Source: an uncultured Bacilli bacterium
Lineage (GTDB): Bacteria > Bacillota_I > Bacilli_A > RF39 > UBA660
Assembly: GCA_944372315.1 (NCBI GenBank)
Contig: CALVYX010000082.1
Coordinates: 1 to 24,755 of the forward strand
Direction: 5' to 3'
DNA length: 24,755 nucleotides
In this document: positions 7,400 to 15,854 of the stretch, in pieces
How the letters are laid out: each line of letters starts with the position of its first letter
Position numbering within the stretch: the first letter of the stretch is position 1
Position numbers and translations under genes: made by a program
Notes under the pieces: generated by a model
Database searches by the model: none
Seen by the model: the letters and a program-made list of their open reading frames with translations, nothing else
Told to the model about the DNA's origin: nothing

Positions 7400-8362
7400 G
7401 TGGAATTAGAAGCTATTTCTATAGAAGAATTTAAACAAGAAACAATAAATAAAATAGGAAAAGAAAAATTAAATGTTATTTTAAAAGCAATAGAAATATC
7501 TAAAAACTACTCTGTAAAATTTATAGAGCCTCAATTTGAAATCTATCCGTTAAATGATGAAGAATTAATCGAGGTAACAAAAAAATTATTTAGGCAAATA
7601 CCTAATCAATATTTTCAAGAAGAATTTGATAAAATCACTAATCCTAATAACCAATTATTACATATTAGGCATCATAAAAAATTAATCACTGACGATTTGG
7701 GATTAACTTATATTGATACTAAAGATCATATTCCTTATGGATTAGTGGCAAGACATAACTCTATACAAGATATTATTACTTTAGCCCATGAAATAACTCA
7801 TATGATTATAAGAAAATTTGAAGAACCCATGTTTGCTTTTTCTAGTAAAACCGCTTATATAGAAACAGAAGGTTACTTTACGAATTTACTATTTAGTGAA
7901 TTATTAAAAAAAGAAGGATTTAATAAAACTGAATTAACTGATTTTACCACCCTGGATTTACAAACTATTTTATCGATTATTAACGATACTTTTATTACAG
8001 TCTCTGGTATTAATTTATCTGATTCAAAAGGACAAGTCAACTTTCCTAAATTAAGTAACCATTTAAAAAGATATAATATTAATACTCCTATTAATGCTCA
8101 AAATTTTAACGGATTTCTTCATAATGACTTTGAAAATGATATTAATTATGCCATTTCTTATTTAACTGCACTAGATCTATACAAAATTTACAAACATGAC
8201 CCCCAGAAAGCCATCCATCATTTGTTAACAATTCCAACGCTAGAAGGAGAGCACATTCAACATGATCTAGAACAAATTGATGTAACTTTCTTCGAAGATG
8301 GATATAGCAATTTAAATGAACACTGTAAAAAATTATTAAAACAAAAAACTACCAAAAGGTAG
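7400..8362 (+). CDS. HExxH zinc metallopeptidase-like protein (M3/PepF-like core), N-terminus uncertain
   Basis: The protein (320 residues from the first possible start, GTG at 7400) carries the gluzincin motif HEITH (H130, E131, H134) in TLAHEITHMIIRKFEE. E155 or E157 in YIETEGYFTNLLFSELL follows about 26 residues later as the likely third zinc ligand. The spacing and surroundings resemble oligoendopeptidase F (M3), but the protein is about half the length of that family. No signal peptide or membrane segment is seen. The GTG start has GAGG directly against it, which is poor spacing, and the upstream frame is better explained as a frameshift from the 7257 ATG. The gene is a lone plus-strand unit between minus-strand genes and converges on ftsK with a shared terminator. 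Specific function unknown. Confidence 0.7.
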   Translation: MELEAISIEEFKQETINKIGKEKLNVILKAIEISKNYSVKFIEPQFEIYPLNDEELIEVTKKLFRQIPNQYFQEEFDKITNPNNQLLHIRHHKKLITDDLGLTYIDTKDHIPYGLVARHNSIQDIITLAHEITHMIIRKFEEPMFAFSSKTAYIETEGYFTNLLFSELLKKEGFNKTELTDFTTLDLQTILSIINDTFITVSGINLSDSKGQVNFPKLSNHLKRYNINTPINAQNFNGFLHNDFENDINYAISYLTALDLYKIYKHDPQKAIHHLLTIPTLEGEHIQHDLEQIDVTFFEDGYSNLNEHCKKLLKQKTTKR

Positions 8363-8366
8363 TTTT
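8345..8366. terminator. Bidirectional terminator between the metallopeptidase-like gene and ftsK
   Basis: Perfect 9-bp stem AAAACTACC / GGTAGTTTT with an AAAA loop. The minus strand continues as TTTTTTG, giving a good terminator for ftsK; on the plus strand the tail is TTTTATTCTTCTT. Stop codons of both convergent genes lie in or beside the right arm. Confidence 0.85.
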
Positions 8367-10602
8367 ATTCTTCTTCGTCTTCTTTTTCTATTTTTACTAG
8401 TACTTCTCTAGGTTTAGAACCATTTTGTGGACCAATAATTCCACGTTCCTCTAATAAGTCAATAATTCTTGCTGCTCTATTATATCCAAGTTTAAATCTT
8501 CTTTGCAACAATGAAGCACTGGCTTTACCACTAGTTACTACAAATTCAACAATATCATTATAAAGAGGATCATCATACTCTTCTTCTACTGTAGTAACTT
8601 CTCCACCAGCATTACCTTGTTCTTTAGCACTAGACAAATTCATAAATCTCTCATCATACTGAGCTTTTTGTTGTGATACAGTATAATCTACTAAACGTTG
8701 TAACTCTTCATCAGATACATAAGCTCCTTGCACACGTTGAGGAGCATTTTCACCCATCGGTAAAAATAACATATCTCCTTTTCCTAATAACTTTTCCGCA
8801 CCCATCATATCCAAAATAGTACGTGAATCAATACTAGATGATACTGCAAATGATATACGTGATGGAATATTTGCTTTAACAACACCAGTAATAACATCCG
8901 TTGATGGTCTTTGCGTAGCTATAATCAAATGAATTCCTGCTGCTCTTGCCATTTGTGTAATACGCATAATAGAGTCTTCTACTTCCTTACTAGCTACCAA
9001 CATCAAATCAGCTAACTCATCGACAATAACTACAATATATGGCATTTTCTTTATTTTAGCATCTTCCGGTAAATTAGCATTTTGCTTTTCCACCCATTCA
9101 TTATAAGTGGCAATATTTTTAACATTTTTATCACTAAACAAATCATAGCGAGATTCCATTTCACTTACTATTTTTTGCAAAGCTACACTAGCCTTTTTAG
9201 GATCTGTTACTACTGGCATCATCAAATGAGGAATACCATTGTACATACTAAGTTCAACCTTTTTAGGGTCAACCATCATAAGTTTCACTTCATCAGGTTT
9301 TGTACGCATTAAAATAGAAGCTATCATACAATTAATACATACTGATTTACCACTACCAGTAGCACCTGCTACTAATAAGTGTGGTGTTTTATCTATCTCA
9401 CAATAAATACTATTTCCCATAATATTTTTACCAAGCGCTACTAATAATTTACTATTAGCTTTATTACTGGGAACTGTCTCTAGTATTTCTCTTAACGAAA
9501 CAGGAGATGTTGTATCATTGGCAATTTCTATTCCTACTGTACTTTTACCAGGAATTGGAGCTTGAATACGAACATCCTTCTTAGCTAATGCTAAAGAAAT
9601 TTCACGATTAATACTAAGTAATCTGCTTAATTTAGTACCACTTTGTATTTCCATTTCATATTGCGTAACACTAGGTCCACTATTTACTTCTACTACTTTA
9701 CCAATAATACCAAAATCTTTTAACACCTTCTCTAATATAACAATATTATTTTCAATTGTTGCTTGATTATTGTTGTTTTTTACTTTCTTAGGTGGTGCTA
9801 ATATAGATAAACTGGGTAATTTATAATTAGAATTAGATACTACTTCCCCAGAAGAAACATTATTGTTTGTTTCTTCTTTAGGAGCTTCTTCTTTGGCATG
9901 TGTTAATTCATCAATACTAGATACTATCATTTTATTAGAAGTATTATCATTGATAATTACAGCAGGCTCCATCTCTTCTTCCTCATCTTCCACATGGCTC
10001 TTTTTCTTAGGTAAAATATTTTTACCTTTTTGAATACTATTTTTAATGAGATCAACGATCGATATACCGGTAAATAAACATCCTCCAGCAACCATTAACA
10101 CAATTGCTACTATTTTAGTACCAGAATAATCAAATAATTTATCAAATATTACTGACAAAGTACAACCAATCAATCCTCCACCACTTGGCGAAAAACTAAT
10201 ATCGTGCATAATAAAGTCAAAATTATTCATAAGATTATTTAATGTCTCTTTAAATATAACAATAGACTCTCCATTATTTAAATTAACATAACTTAAATGA
10301 GAAAACACCAAAATTCCCATTACTAATATATAAATGCCTATCATTCTAGTTGATAACAATTTAGGCCACTCTCTTTTTATTAATAAATATCCTCCAATTA
10401 AAAAACAAGCGACCAAAAGCACCAAATCCCACGATCCTACTAAAAATACAGCAAAAGCGCGAGCGAGTTTACCTACTAGTCCTAAGGGTTTATTCATTCC
10501 TATTCCTAATATTGATAATAATATTAAAATAATTCCATAAAGTTCAACCATATATGGAAACTTTTTACTTTTTTCTTCTTTTCTTTTTTTCTTTTTTGCC
10601 AT
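8365..10602 (-). CDS. ftsK: DNA translocase FtsK/SpoIIIE
   Basis: Septum-located ATPase that pumps DNA during chromosome segregation. From the preferred ATG at 10602 the protein is 745 residues. It has a basic start (AKKKKRKEEKSKK), four or five membrane segments within about residues 15-165, a charged linker, then the motor. Walker A is GATGSGKS (413-420), Walker B lies in YIVVIVDELADL, and the ATQRPSTDVITGVVKANIPS block is characteristic. The C-terminal gamma winged helix that reads KOPS/SRS-type sites is present (GKASASLLQRRFKLGYNRAA). Start choice: GGAG is 8 nt from ATG 10602 but would touch the upstream GTG at 10611, so the longer form is unlikely. It has its own promoter and terminator. 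Confidence 0.96.
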   Translation of the reverse strand: MAKKKKRKEEKSKKFPYMVELYGIILILLSILGIGMNKPLGLVGKLARAFAVFLVGSWDLVLLVACFLIGGYLLIKREWPKLLSTRMIGIYILVMGILVFSHLSYVNLNNGESIVIFKETLNNLMNNFDFIMHDISFSPSGGGLIGCTLSVIFDKLFDYSGTKIVAIVLMVAGGCLFTGISIVDLIKNSIQKGKNILPKKKSHVEDEEEEMEPAVIINDNTSNKMIVSSIDELTHAKEEAPKEETNNNVSSGEVVSNSNYKLPSLSILAPPKKVKNNNNQATIENNIVILEKVLKDFGIIGKVVEVNSGPSVTQYEMEIQSGTKLSRLLSINREISLALAKKDVRIQAPIPGKSTVGIEIANDTTSPVSLREILETVPSNKANSKLLVALGKNIMGNSIYCEIDKTPHLLVAGATGSGKSVCINCMIASILMRTKPDEVKLMMVDPKKVELSMYNGIPHLMMPVVTDPKKASVALQKIVSEMESRYDLFSDKNVKNIATYNEWVEKQNANLPEDAKIKKMPYIVVIVDELADLMLVASKEVEDSIMRITQMARAAGIHLIIATQRPSTDVITGVVKANIPSRISFAVSSSIDSRTILDMMGAEKLLGKGDMLFLPMGENAPQRVQGAYVSDEELQRLVDYTVSQQKAQYDERFMNLSSAKEQGNAGGEVTTVEEEYDDPLYNDIVEFVVTSGKASASLLQRRFKLGYNRAARIIDLLEERGIIGPQNGSKPREVLVKIEKEDEEE

Positions 10603-10629
10603 TCTTATCACTCCATATGATCCAATATC

Positions 10630-10657
10630 ATTATATCACGAGTAAAAAGATAAACAA
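10630..10657 (-). promoter_or_regulatory. Promoter of ftsK
   Basis: Minus-strand -35 TTGTTT (10652-10657), 16-nt spacer and -10 TATAAT (10630-10635) with extended TG. The expected start point is about 20 nt before the ftsK ATG. Confidence 0.72.
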
Positions 10658-10669
10658 ATATTTTATTAG

Positions 10670-10695
10670 AAAAAAAGAATATATTTCTATATTCT
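10670..10695 (-). terminator. Intrinsic terminator after dnaE
   Basis: Minus-strand stem AGAATATA / TATATTCT with a GAAA tetraloop followed by a run of T residues. The stem has few GC pairs, but the tetraloop and U-tract are good. Confidence 0.75.
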
Positions 10696-10708
10696 AAATA
10701 AAACAATA

Positions 10709-13648
10709 TTATGATAATTTGCGCAATTTTAAAACTATAACTTGATATTGATTTAATCTTTTCTCTACTCGACCTCTTATTAATACAACATCTCCCCGTT
10801 CTAAATCCATATATTTACTATAAACATCAGGAAACATAGTAAAATCCATAGTGGTGGATTCATCACTCCCATAAATAAATGCCATTTTCTCGTGATTTTT
10901 AGTCTCTATCACTTTAATTTTATCAACAAGAGCCAACATATCAATAGTTTTATTAAAGTATTTTCCTACATCACTTAAATCAATAGTTTCAAATTTTTCC
11001 TTATAAATAGTTGTAGGATATTCACTTAAATAAAAACCAAATAATTTTTTTTCATTCGCCATTAATACTTCCTTAGTAAATTCACTAACTTCTTCTATTT
11101 CTGGTTTAATTACTAAAGAAGGATCAAGATCTTTAGTAAGACTAGCATAATTAAGCAAATTATCTAAATTATGTAAAAGTGTTTTCTTATTATATCCAAA
11201 GGAATCAAAACATGATGCTAAAATAAGAGTTTCTATTGTTTTTTCATTAACATTTCTAGTTACTATTTTAGAAATACAATCAAATATATCAGTAAATTTA
11301 TCTTTACGATTAGAAATGATATCACGACAAGTAACAATTCCTATATTTTTTATATTTGATAAAGGGTATCTTATCCCTTCACTCTCTACTTTATAATATC
11401 CCATACTCTCATTTATATCTGGTAACAATATTTTAATTTCCCTATTTCTTACTTCATTAATATATTCTTTAGTCTTAGTCTCACTTCCTATTACAGAAGT
11501 TAATAAATTACTAAAGAAATATTTAGGATACCTTGCTTTTAAATAAGCCATCTTATAAGCAATGAGAGAATATGCCACAGAGTGTGCTCTATTAAATCCA
11601 TAGTTAGCAAAATTTAATATTAAATCAAATACTTTTTTAGCTATTTCTCTACTATATCCCCTATTAATAGCACCTGTAATAAAGCGATCTTCTTCATTTT
11701 TTAACACCTCCATTTTCTTTTTACTCATAGCACGTCTTAATATATCGGCTTCCCCTAACGAAAATCCTGCCATAACACTTGCTATTTGCATGATTTGTTC
11801 TTGATAAATAATGATTCCATAAGTAGGTTTTAGGATACTCTCTAAACTTGGATCGATATAATCTATTTTCTCTTGTCCATGTTTTCTTCTTATATAAGAA
11901 TCAATATTAACAGCTGGACCCGGTCTAAATAATGCAATGGCTGCAAATATATCTTCGAAACTATTAGGTTTTAAATTTTTTAAAAAATTACGCATTCCAC
12001 TTGACTCAAATTGAAATATACCTGAAGTATCTGCAGTAGTAAATATATTTAATGCTTCTTTATCATCTAAAGGAATCTTAGCAAAATCAATTTTTATATG
12101 TTCATTTTTTTCAATATCATTGATAATGTTCATAATAGTAGTAAGATTCTTAAGTCCTAAAAAATCCATTTTTAATAACCCAAGTTCTTCTAAATACTCC
12201 ATTGAGTAACCAGATAAATAAAGATCATCACTATTTTTCACTAGAGGAATGACTTCATCTAATTCTACTCGACTCATAATAATACCAGCCGCATGCATGG
12301 AAGTGTGTCTTGGAAATCCTTCAATCACTAAAGCAATTTCATATAATTTCTGTAGCTTTTCATCACTATCAATAATATTTCTAAACTCTTCATCACGTTT
12401 ATAAAAATCCTTTAACTTTAATTTGGTAACCACTGGAATATGTTTACATAAAAGATCTATTTCGCTACCTTTGATGTTTAAGACTCTAGCTACATCACGA
12501 ATGGCTAGACGAGCAGCCATAGTACCAAAAGTAATAATTCCAGCAACATTCTTAATTCCATATTTATCTTTTACATAATCAATTACTTGATCACGATAAA
12601 TATCTGGAAAATCAGTATCAATATCTGGCATAGTAACACGTTCTGGATTTAAGAATCGTTCAAATAACAAATCATATTTCATAGGATCAATATCTGTTAT
12701 TCCTAAAGAATAAGCAACAAGAGAACCACCCGCGCTACCACGACCAGGTCCTACTAAAATATTTTCTTTTTTAGCATAACGAATAAAATCATAAACAACT
12801 AAAAAATAATTAGAAAACCCCATATTTTTAATAACATCAAGTTCATATAATAAACGGCTTTTATAAGAATCCGGAATATGATTATCCAGCCTTTTATTTA
12901 ATCCTTTTATACTAAGATTTTTTAAATATTCATCACTATCATTATTATCCGTTTTATAAATAGGTAACAAATTATCAGGTTTAGGGAATTCTAAATTACA
13001 CTTATCACTAATAATATTAGAATTATTAAGACCTTCTGAATCACTTAAATTTATTACTTCATCAAATAAGAAATAATTATAATTATCAATAAAATCAATG
13101 TCATCACTAATAGTCTTATTATCTCTAATCATATAAAGATATTTTAAATATTTAGAGTCATCTTTATTTAAATATAGAGTCTTATTAATAAAAACAATAT
13201 TATTATTTATTTTCTTTACATCTTGTTCTTCTTTTTTATTACTATATCCCAAATAAAGATCACTATATATATCTTTTACCTCACTATATAAGTCTATAGA
13301 ATCATATGGTAATATTGCTATTACTTCATTATTGTATTTTCCTAAATCACTATTAGTAATACTTCTTTCACTACTAATAGTAGATAACTTAATTAAGCTT
13401 TTATATCCATCATAATTTTTAGCATATAATAAAATGTGATGATTATTATATTTTAAATCTAACCCAACAATTGGTTTTATGTTATTTTTTTTACATGCTT
13501 TATAAAAATGCATTACTCCAGTCATATCATCATCACAGATAGCAATACTTTTTATTTTCTTATTAACACATTCTTCTATTAACTTATCAATAGAAATTAA
13601 ACTAGATAACAGGGAATAATTTGTTTTAATGTATAATCTTGTAAACAT
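10709..13648 (-). CDS. dnaE: DNA polymerase III subunit alpha (DnaE type)
   Basis: Replicative C-family polymerase, 979 residues, somewhat shorter than E. coli or Bacillus DnaE (about 1,100-1,160). Order of parts: N-terminal PHP domain (about 1-200), palm with the catalytic aspartates in PDIDTDF (D342, D344), fingers with NYGFNRAHSVAYSLIAYKMA, helix-hairpin-helix region, and a C-terminal OB fold ending RGDVVLIRGRVEKRLNQYQV. The PHP metal site looks degenerate: the usual HxHTxYSLLDG reads YIKTNYSLLSS, and the usual TDH block reads CDDDM, so no proofreading activity is expected from it. In Bacilli, DnaE extends RNA primers before handing over to PolC. It has AAAGGG 9 nt upstream and is monocistronic with its own terminator. 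Confidence 0.96.
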   Translation of the reverse strand: MFTRLYIKTNYSLLSSLISIDKLIEECVNKKIKSIAICDDDMTGVMHFYKACKKNNIKPIVGLDLKYNNHHILLYAKNYDGYKSLIKLSTISSERSITNSDLGKYNNEVIAILPYDSIDLYSEVKDIYSDLYLGYSNKKEEQDVKKINNNIVFINKTLYLNKDDSKYLKYLYMIRDNKTISDDIDFIDNYNYFLFDEVINLSDSEGLNNSNIISDKCNLEFPKPDNLLPIYKTDNNDSDEYLKNLSIKGLNKRLDNHIPDSYKSRLLYELDVIKNMGFSNYFLVVYDFIRYAKKENILVGPGRGSAGGSLVAYSLGITDIDPMKYDLLFERFLNPERVTMPDIDTDFPDIYRDQVIDYVKDKYGIKNVAGIITFGTMAARLAIRDVARVLNIKGSEIDLLCKHIPVVTKLKLKDFYKRDEEFRNIIDSDEKLQKLYEIALVIEGFPRHTSMHAAGIIMSRVELDEVIPLVKNSDDLYLSGYSMEYLEELGLLKMDFLGLKNLTTIMNIINDIEKNEHIKIDFAKIPLDDKEALNIFTTADTSGIFQFESSGMRNFLKNLKPNSFEDIFAAIALFRPGPAVNIDSYIRRKHGQEKIDYIDPSLESILKPTYGIIIYQEQIMQIASVMAGFSLGEADILRRAMSKKKMEVLKNEEDRFITGAINRGYSREIAKKVFDLILNFANYGFNRAHSVAYSLIAYKMAYLKARYPKYFFSNLLTSVIGSETKTKEYINEVRNREIKILLPDINESMGYYKVESEGIRYPLSNIKNIGIVTCRDIISNRKDKFTDIFDCISKIVTRNVNEKTIETLILASCFDSFGYNKKTLLHNLDNLLNYASLTKDLDPSLVIKPEIEEVSEFTKEVLMANEKKLFGFYLSEYPTTIYKEKFETIDLSDVGKYFNKTIDMLALVDKIKVIETKNHEKMAFIYGSDESTTMDFTMFPDVYSKYMDLERGDVVLIRGRVEKRLNQYQVIVLKLRKLS

Positions 13649-13672
13649 GTAATCATCCCTTTCTTTAATTTT

Positions 13673-13701
13673 ATTCTACCACAAATTAGTTTTTTTAAAA
13701 A
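13673..13701 (-). promoter_or_regulatory. Candidate promoter of dnaE
   Basis: Minus-strand -10 TAGAAT (13673-13678) preceded by the extended TG (TGGTAGAAT). The -35 at 17 nt (TTTTTA) is poor, so the extended -10 would carry recognition. Confidence 0.5.
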
Positions 13702-13707
13702 TATTAT

Positions 13708-13736
13708 TTGACTATTCTTCGAGAATATGATAAAGT
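13708..13736 (+). promoter_or_regulatory. Promoter of rpmB with an inverted repeat in its spacer
   Basis: Plus-strand -35 TTGACT (13708-13713), 17-nt spacer and -10 TAAAGT (13731-13736) with extended TG. A perfect 6-3-6 inverted repeat, TATTCT TCG AGAATA (13713-13727), starts at the last base of the -35 and fills most of the spacer, where a repressor could sit. Confidence 0.6.
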
Positions 13737-13773
13737 TATTAAGCAAGTATTATTAACTGAAGGAGGAGAATTT

Positions 13774-13959
13774 ATGGCAATTAATGTATCAAATAGAAAA
13801 CCAAATTGTAAAGCTAGAGATAGATCTCATGCTTTAAATACTCATAATCGTAAACAAAAATTAAATTTACAAGTGATAAGATTAGCGGATGGAACTAGAG
13901 TTAGAGTTTCTGCTAAAGAAAAAAGAACTTTATTTAAAGATTTTAATATTACAGCATAA
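13774..13959 (+). CDS. rpmB: 50S ribosomal protein L28
   Basis: Structural protein of the large ribosomal subunit, 61 residues. The family core is visible as DRSHALNTHNRKQKLNLQVIR followed by the VRVSAKEKRTL block. The start at 13774 is fixed by AAGGAGGAG 6 nt upstream; an upstream in-frame extension to 13708 is not credible because it would run through the promoter. The N-terminus (MAINVSNRKPNCKARDRSHA) lacks the CxxC pair found in zinc-binding L28 proteins and has a single Cys, so this is a cysteine-poor form. It is monocistronic, divergent from dnaE, and ends in a strong terminator. Confidence 0.9.
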   Translation: MAINVSNRKPNCKARDRSHALNTHNRKQKLNLQVIRLADGTRVRVSAKEKRTLFKDFNITA

Positions 13960-13988
13960 AAACTAGATAAAAAATTATCTAGTTTTTT
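13959..13988. terminator. Strong bidirectional terminator after rpmB
   Basis: A 12-bp stem AAAACTAGATAA / TTATCTAGTTTT with an AAAA loop and T-rich tails in both directions. It ends rpmB on the plus strand and the surface pseudogene on the minus strand. Confidence 0.88.
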
Positions 13989-13991
13989 ATT

Positions 13992-15723
13992 TTAGTTTGT
14001 TTTAATGACATATGGATTAGAAATAGTTCCGTCGCCAGAAGTTATCTCTACATTAGATTTTAGATTAATGACCGGTCTAACACTACTTACTTCCGAATAA
14101 TTAATGCTACTAACAAAAGTCCAACCTAAACTTCCGTCTATCTTCACACCATGAACATTAGCATCAAAACCATCAAACTGAATGGGACTTATAGTGTAAT
14201 ATTTAACACCTGTATATAAATAGTAACTATTATTACTCTTATTAAATACTCCACCAGCATACGCTACTTCATCAGCTGTTATTAAGCCTATTGGATAATC
14301 TAATGCTTTATTTCCTTTTGTACTACTAGATGTTGTATATAAATCATTATTTTGCGGACAACTAAATTGAGGTTGATATTCATTTGCAATTCTATTATAT
14401 ATTCCATAATATTGCATATCCATCCCATATCCGTACCCATCACTATATAAACTTCGATCTCCACAAAAACCACTATCAGATAGATAATTTGAATAACTCA
14501 ACAAATTATTTTCATACCATGTGTCTAAATATGTTTTTATTATACTACTATTTAGATTAGCGTGTTCCTCTGCCTATGAACTACTATTTGGTGTTCCATA
14601 CATATATCCTACATAGGCATTACCAAAATAGTCTACACTAAAATCACTACTTCCTATTGTTGTTGCATTTAACATTGCATTTGCCATTGTACCTTGATAT
14701 ATTAACCTAATACTTTCATCTTCATTGATTCTTATAATTCTCCAATACATTGGATCCCCTACGTCAGCATATACGTATTCCATACAATTCGTTTCTTCCT
14801 CACCATATCTCGAATAGTATGCAGATTCACATTCTTCTAACGTATCATATTTAAGATAGGAAGCAGTTGCACTAGAATAATCACTTCTATACCTTGAAAG
14901 TTTTTTGTTTATATGTTCCAAACTGCACATAATTATTTTCTACTGCTCCTCGATAATAATATACAGTCTTATTGTCTTCGGTATTTGTACTTGTATAATA
15001 TAATCCCTTCGTTCCATCTTCCTCACTTGTTTTACTAAAATCTATACTTGCACCGCTTTGTACTTGATTATTATTTAATATTTTTTCTGTTAATATAGGT
15101 ACTTTTAATTCCGGTAATAATTCTCCATCTGGCGTTGGATTACTTGATACATATTGTCCTATATCTAACGTGATACTAATATCTTTAGTCTTCTCTTCTG
15201 AATCACTTGTTACACTTGCATCATATCCTACTTTTACTGTTACTGTTACTTTAGGACAGATGCTTTGTCCCTCACAACTTGCTATCCTTGTTCCTTTCCT
15301 TATTCCATCAAATCTTATATAAATAGCATCACTTCCAGTGGAAGTATATGTTGCTCCTTTTACTTCTGCTTCGATATCTCCATAATTCGTAATATCAATC
15401 TCATATGTTATCTCATCCCCAGGTTGCACTAAATCTACCTCAAAATTGGCTGTTGTTTTACTTACCGTAGGATTTACTTTATTTGTTGCTCCTCCTCTTT
15501 GCTCTACTGTTCTTATATCACTAAACTCTACTTGCCAATTAGAAGTTACTGCGGTACTACCGTTGATATTTAGGTTTGTTGATAATAAGGCATATCCTAC
15601 TGCCATAAATACTATCATAATTATCATTACTATGATTACTTTAGTTTTATTTCGATATATAGTATCAACTCCAATATCATTTATTCTATATTCATTATAC
15701 CCCTCTCCCCCAAAATTTTTCAA
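13992..15723 (-). pseudogene. Broken membrane-anchored surface protein gene (paralogue of the gene at 24142)
   Basis: Three minus-strand pieces form one former gene of about 575 codons. Piece 1 (15723-14887) has a membrane segment (NKTKVIIVMIIMIVFMAVGY) and then an extracellular beta-type region. Piece 2 (14930-14577) lies in another frame; skipping one A in the A6 run near 14905-14910 moves piece 1 into it. Piece 2 ends at an in-frame TAG (14574-14576), and the same frame continues without a gap as piece 3 to 13992. Piece 3 holds the conserved C-terminal domain with SGFCGDRS, PQNNDLYTT, PIGLITADEVAYAGG and SVRPVINLKS, resembling the DUF6273-type module seen in many gut Bacillota (family name from memory). 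The paralogue at 24142 has Tyr where this copy has TAG. The start is also doubtful: only a TTG without a ribosome binding site precedes the membrane segment. Confidence 0.82.
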
Positions 15724-15830
15724 TAAAATTTTAATAATACCTGACGGAGTATAATTATCCTATATTTTTATTTTATCAAATAACAAATTTATTACAAATA
15801 CTCCTATACCTATCTTTTTCGGCAAAAAAT

Positions 15831-15854
15831 AAAAAAGACATAACTGTTTATGCC
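15831..15854 (-). terminator. Intrinsic terminator after divIVA
   Basis: Minus-strand stem GGCATAA / TTATGTC (one G-U pair), ACAG loop, then TTTTTTATTTTTT. It directly abuts the divIVA stop codon. The 15724-15830 stretch beyond it shows only AT-rich sequence and no clear promoter. Confidence 0.8.

Noticed and set aside
13708..13773. N-terminal extension of L28 to an upstream in-frame start
   Set aside because: The extension runs through the promoter, and AAGGAGGAG sits correctly before the ATG at 13774.
14900..14915. A AAA AAC slippery heptamer in the broken surface gene
   Set aside because: The heptamer is not in the phase needed and the required shift is +1 (skip one base), not -1.
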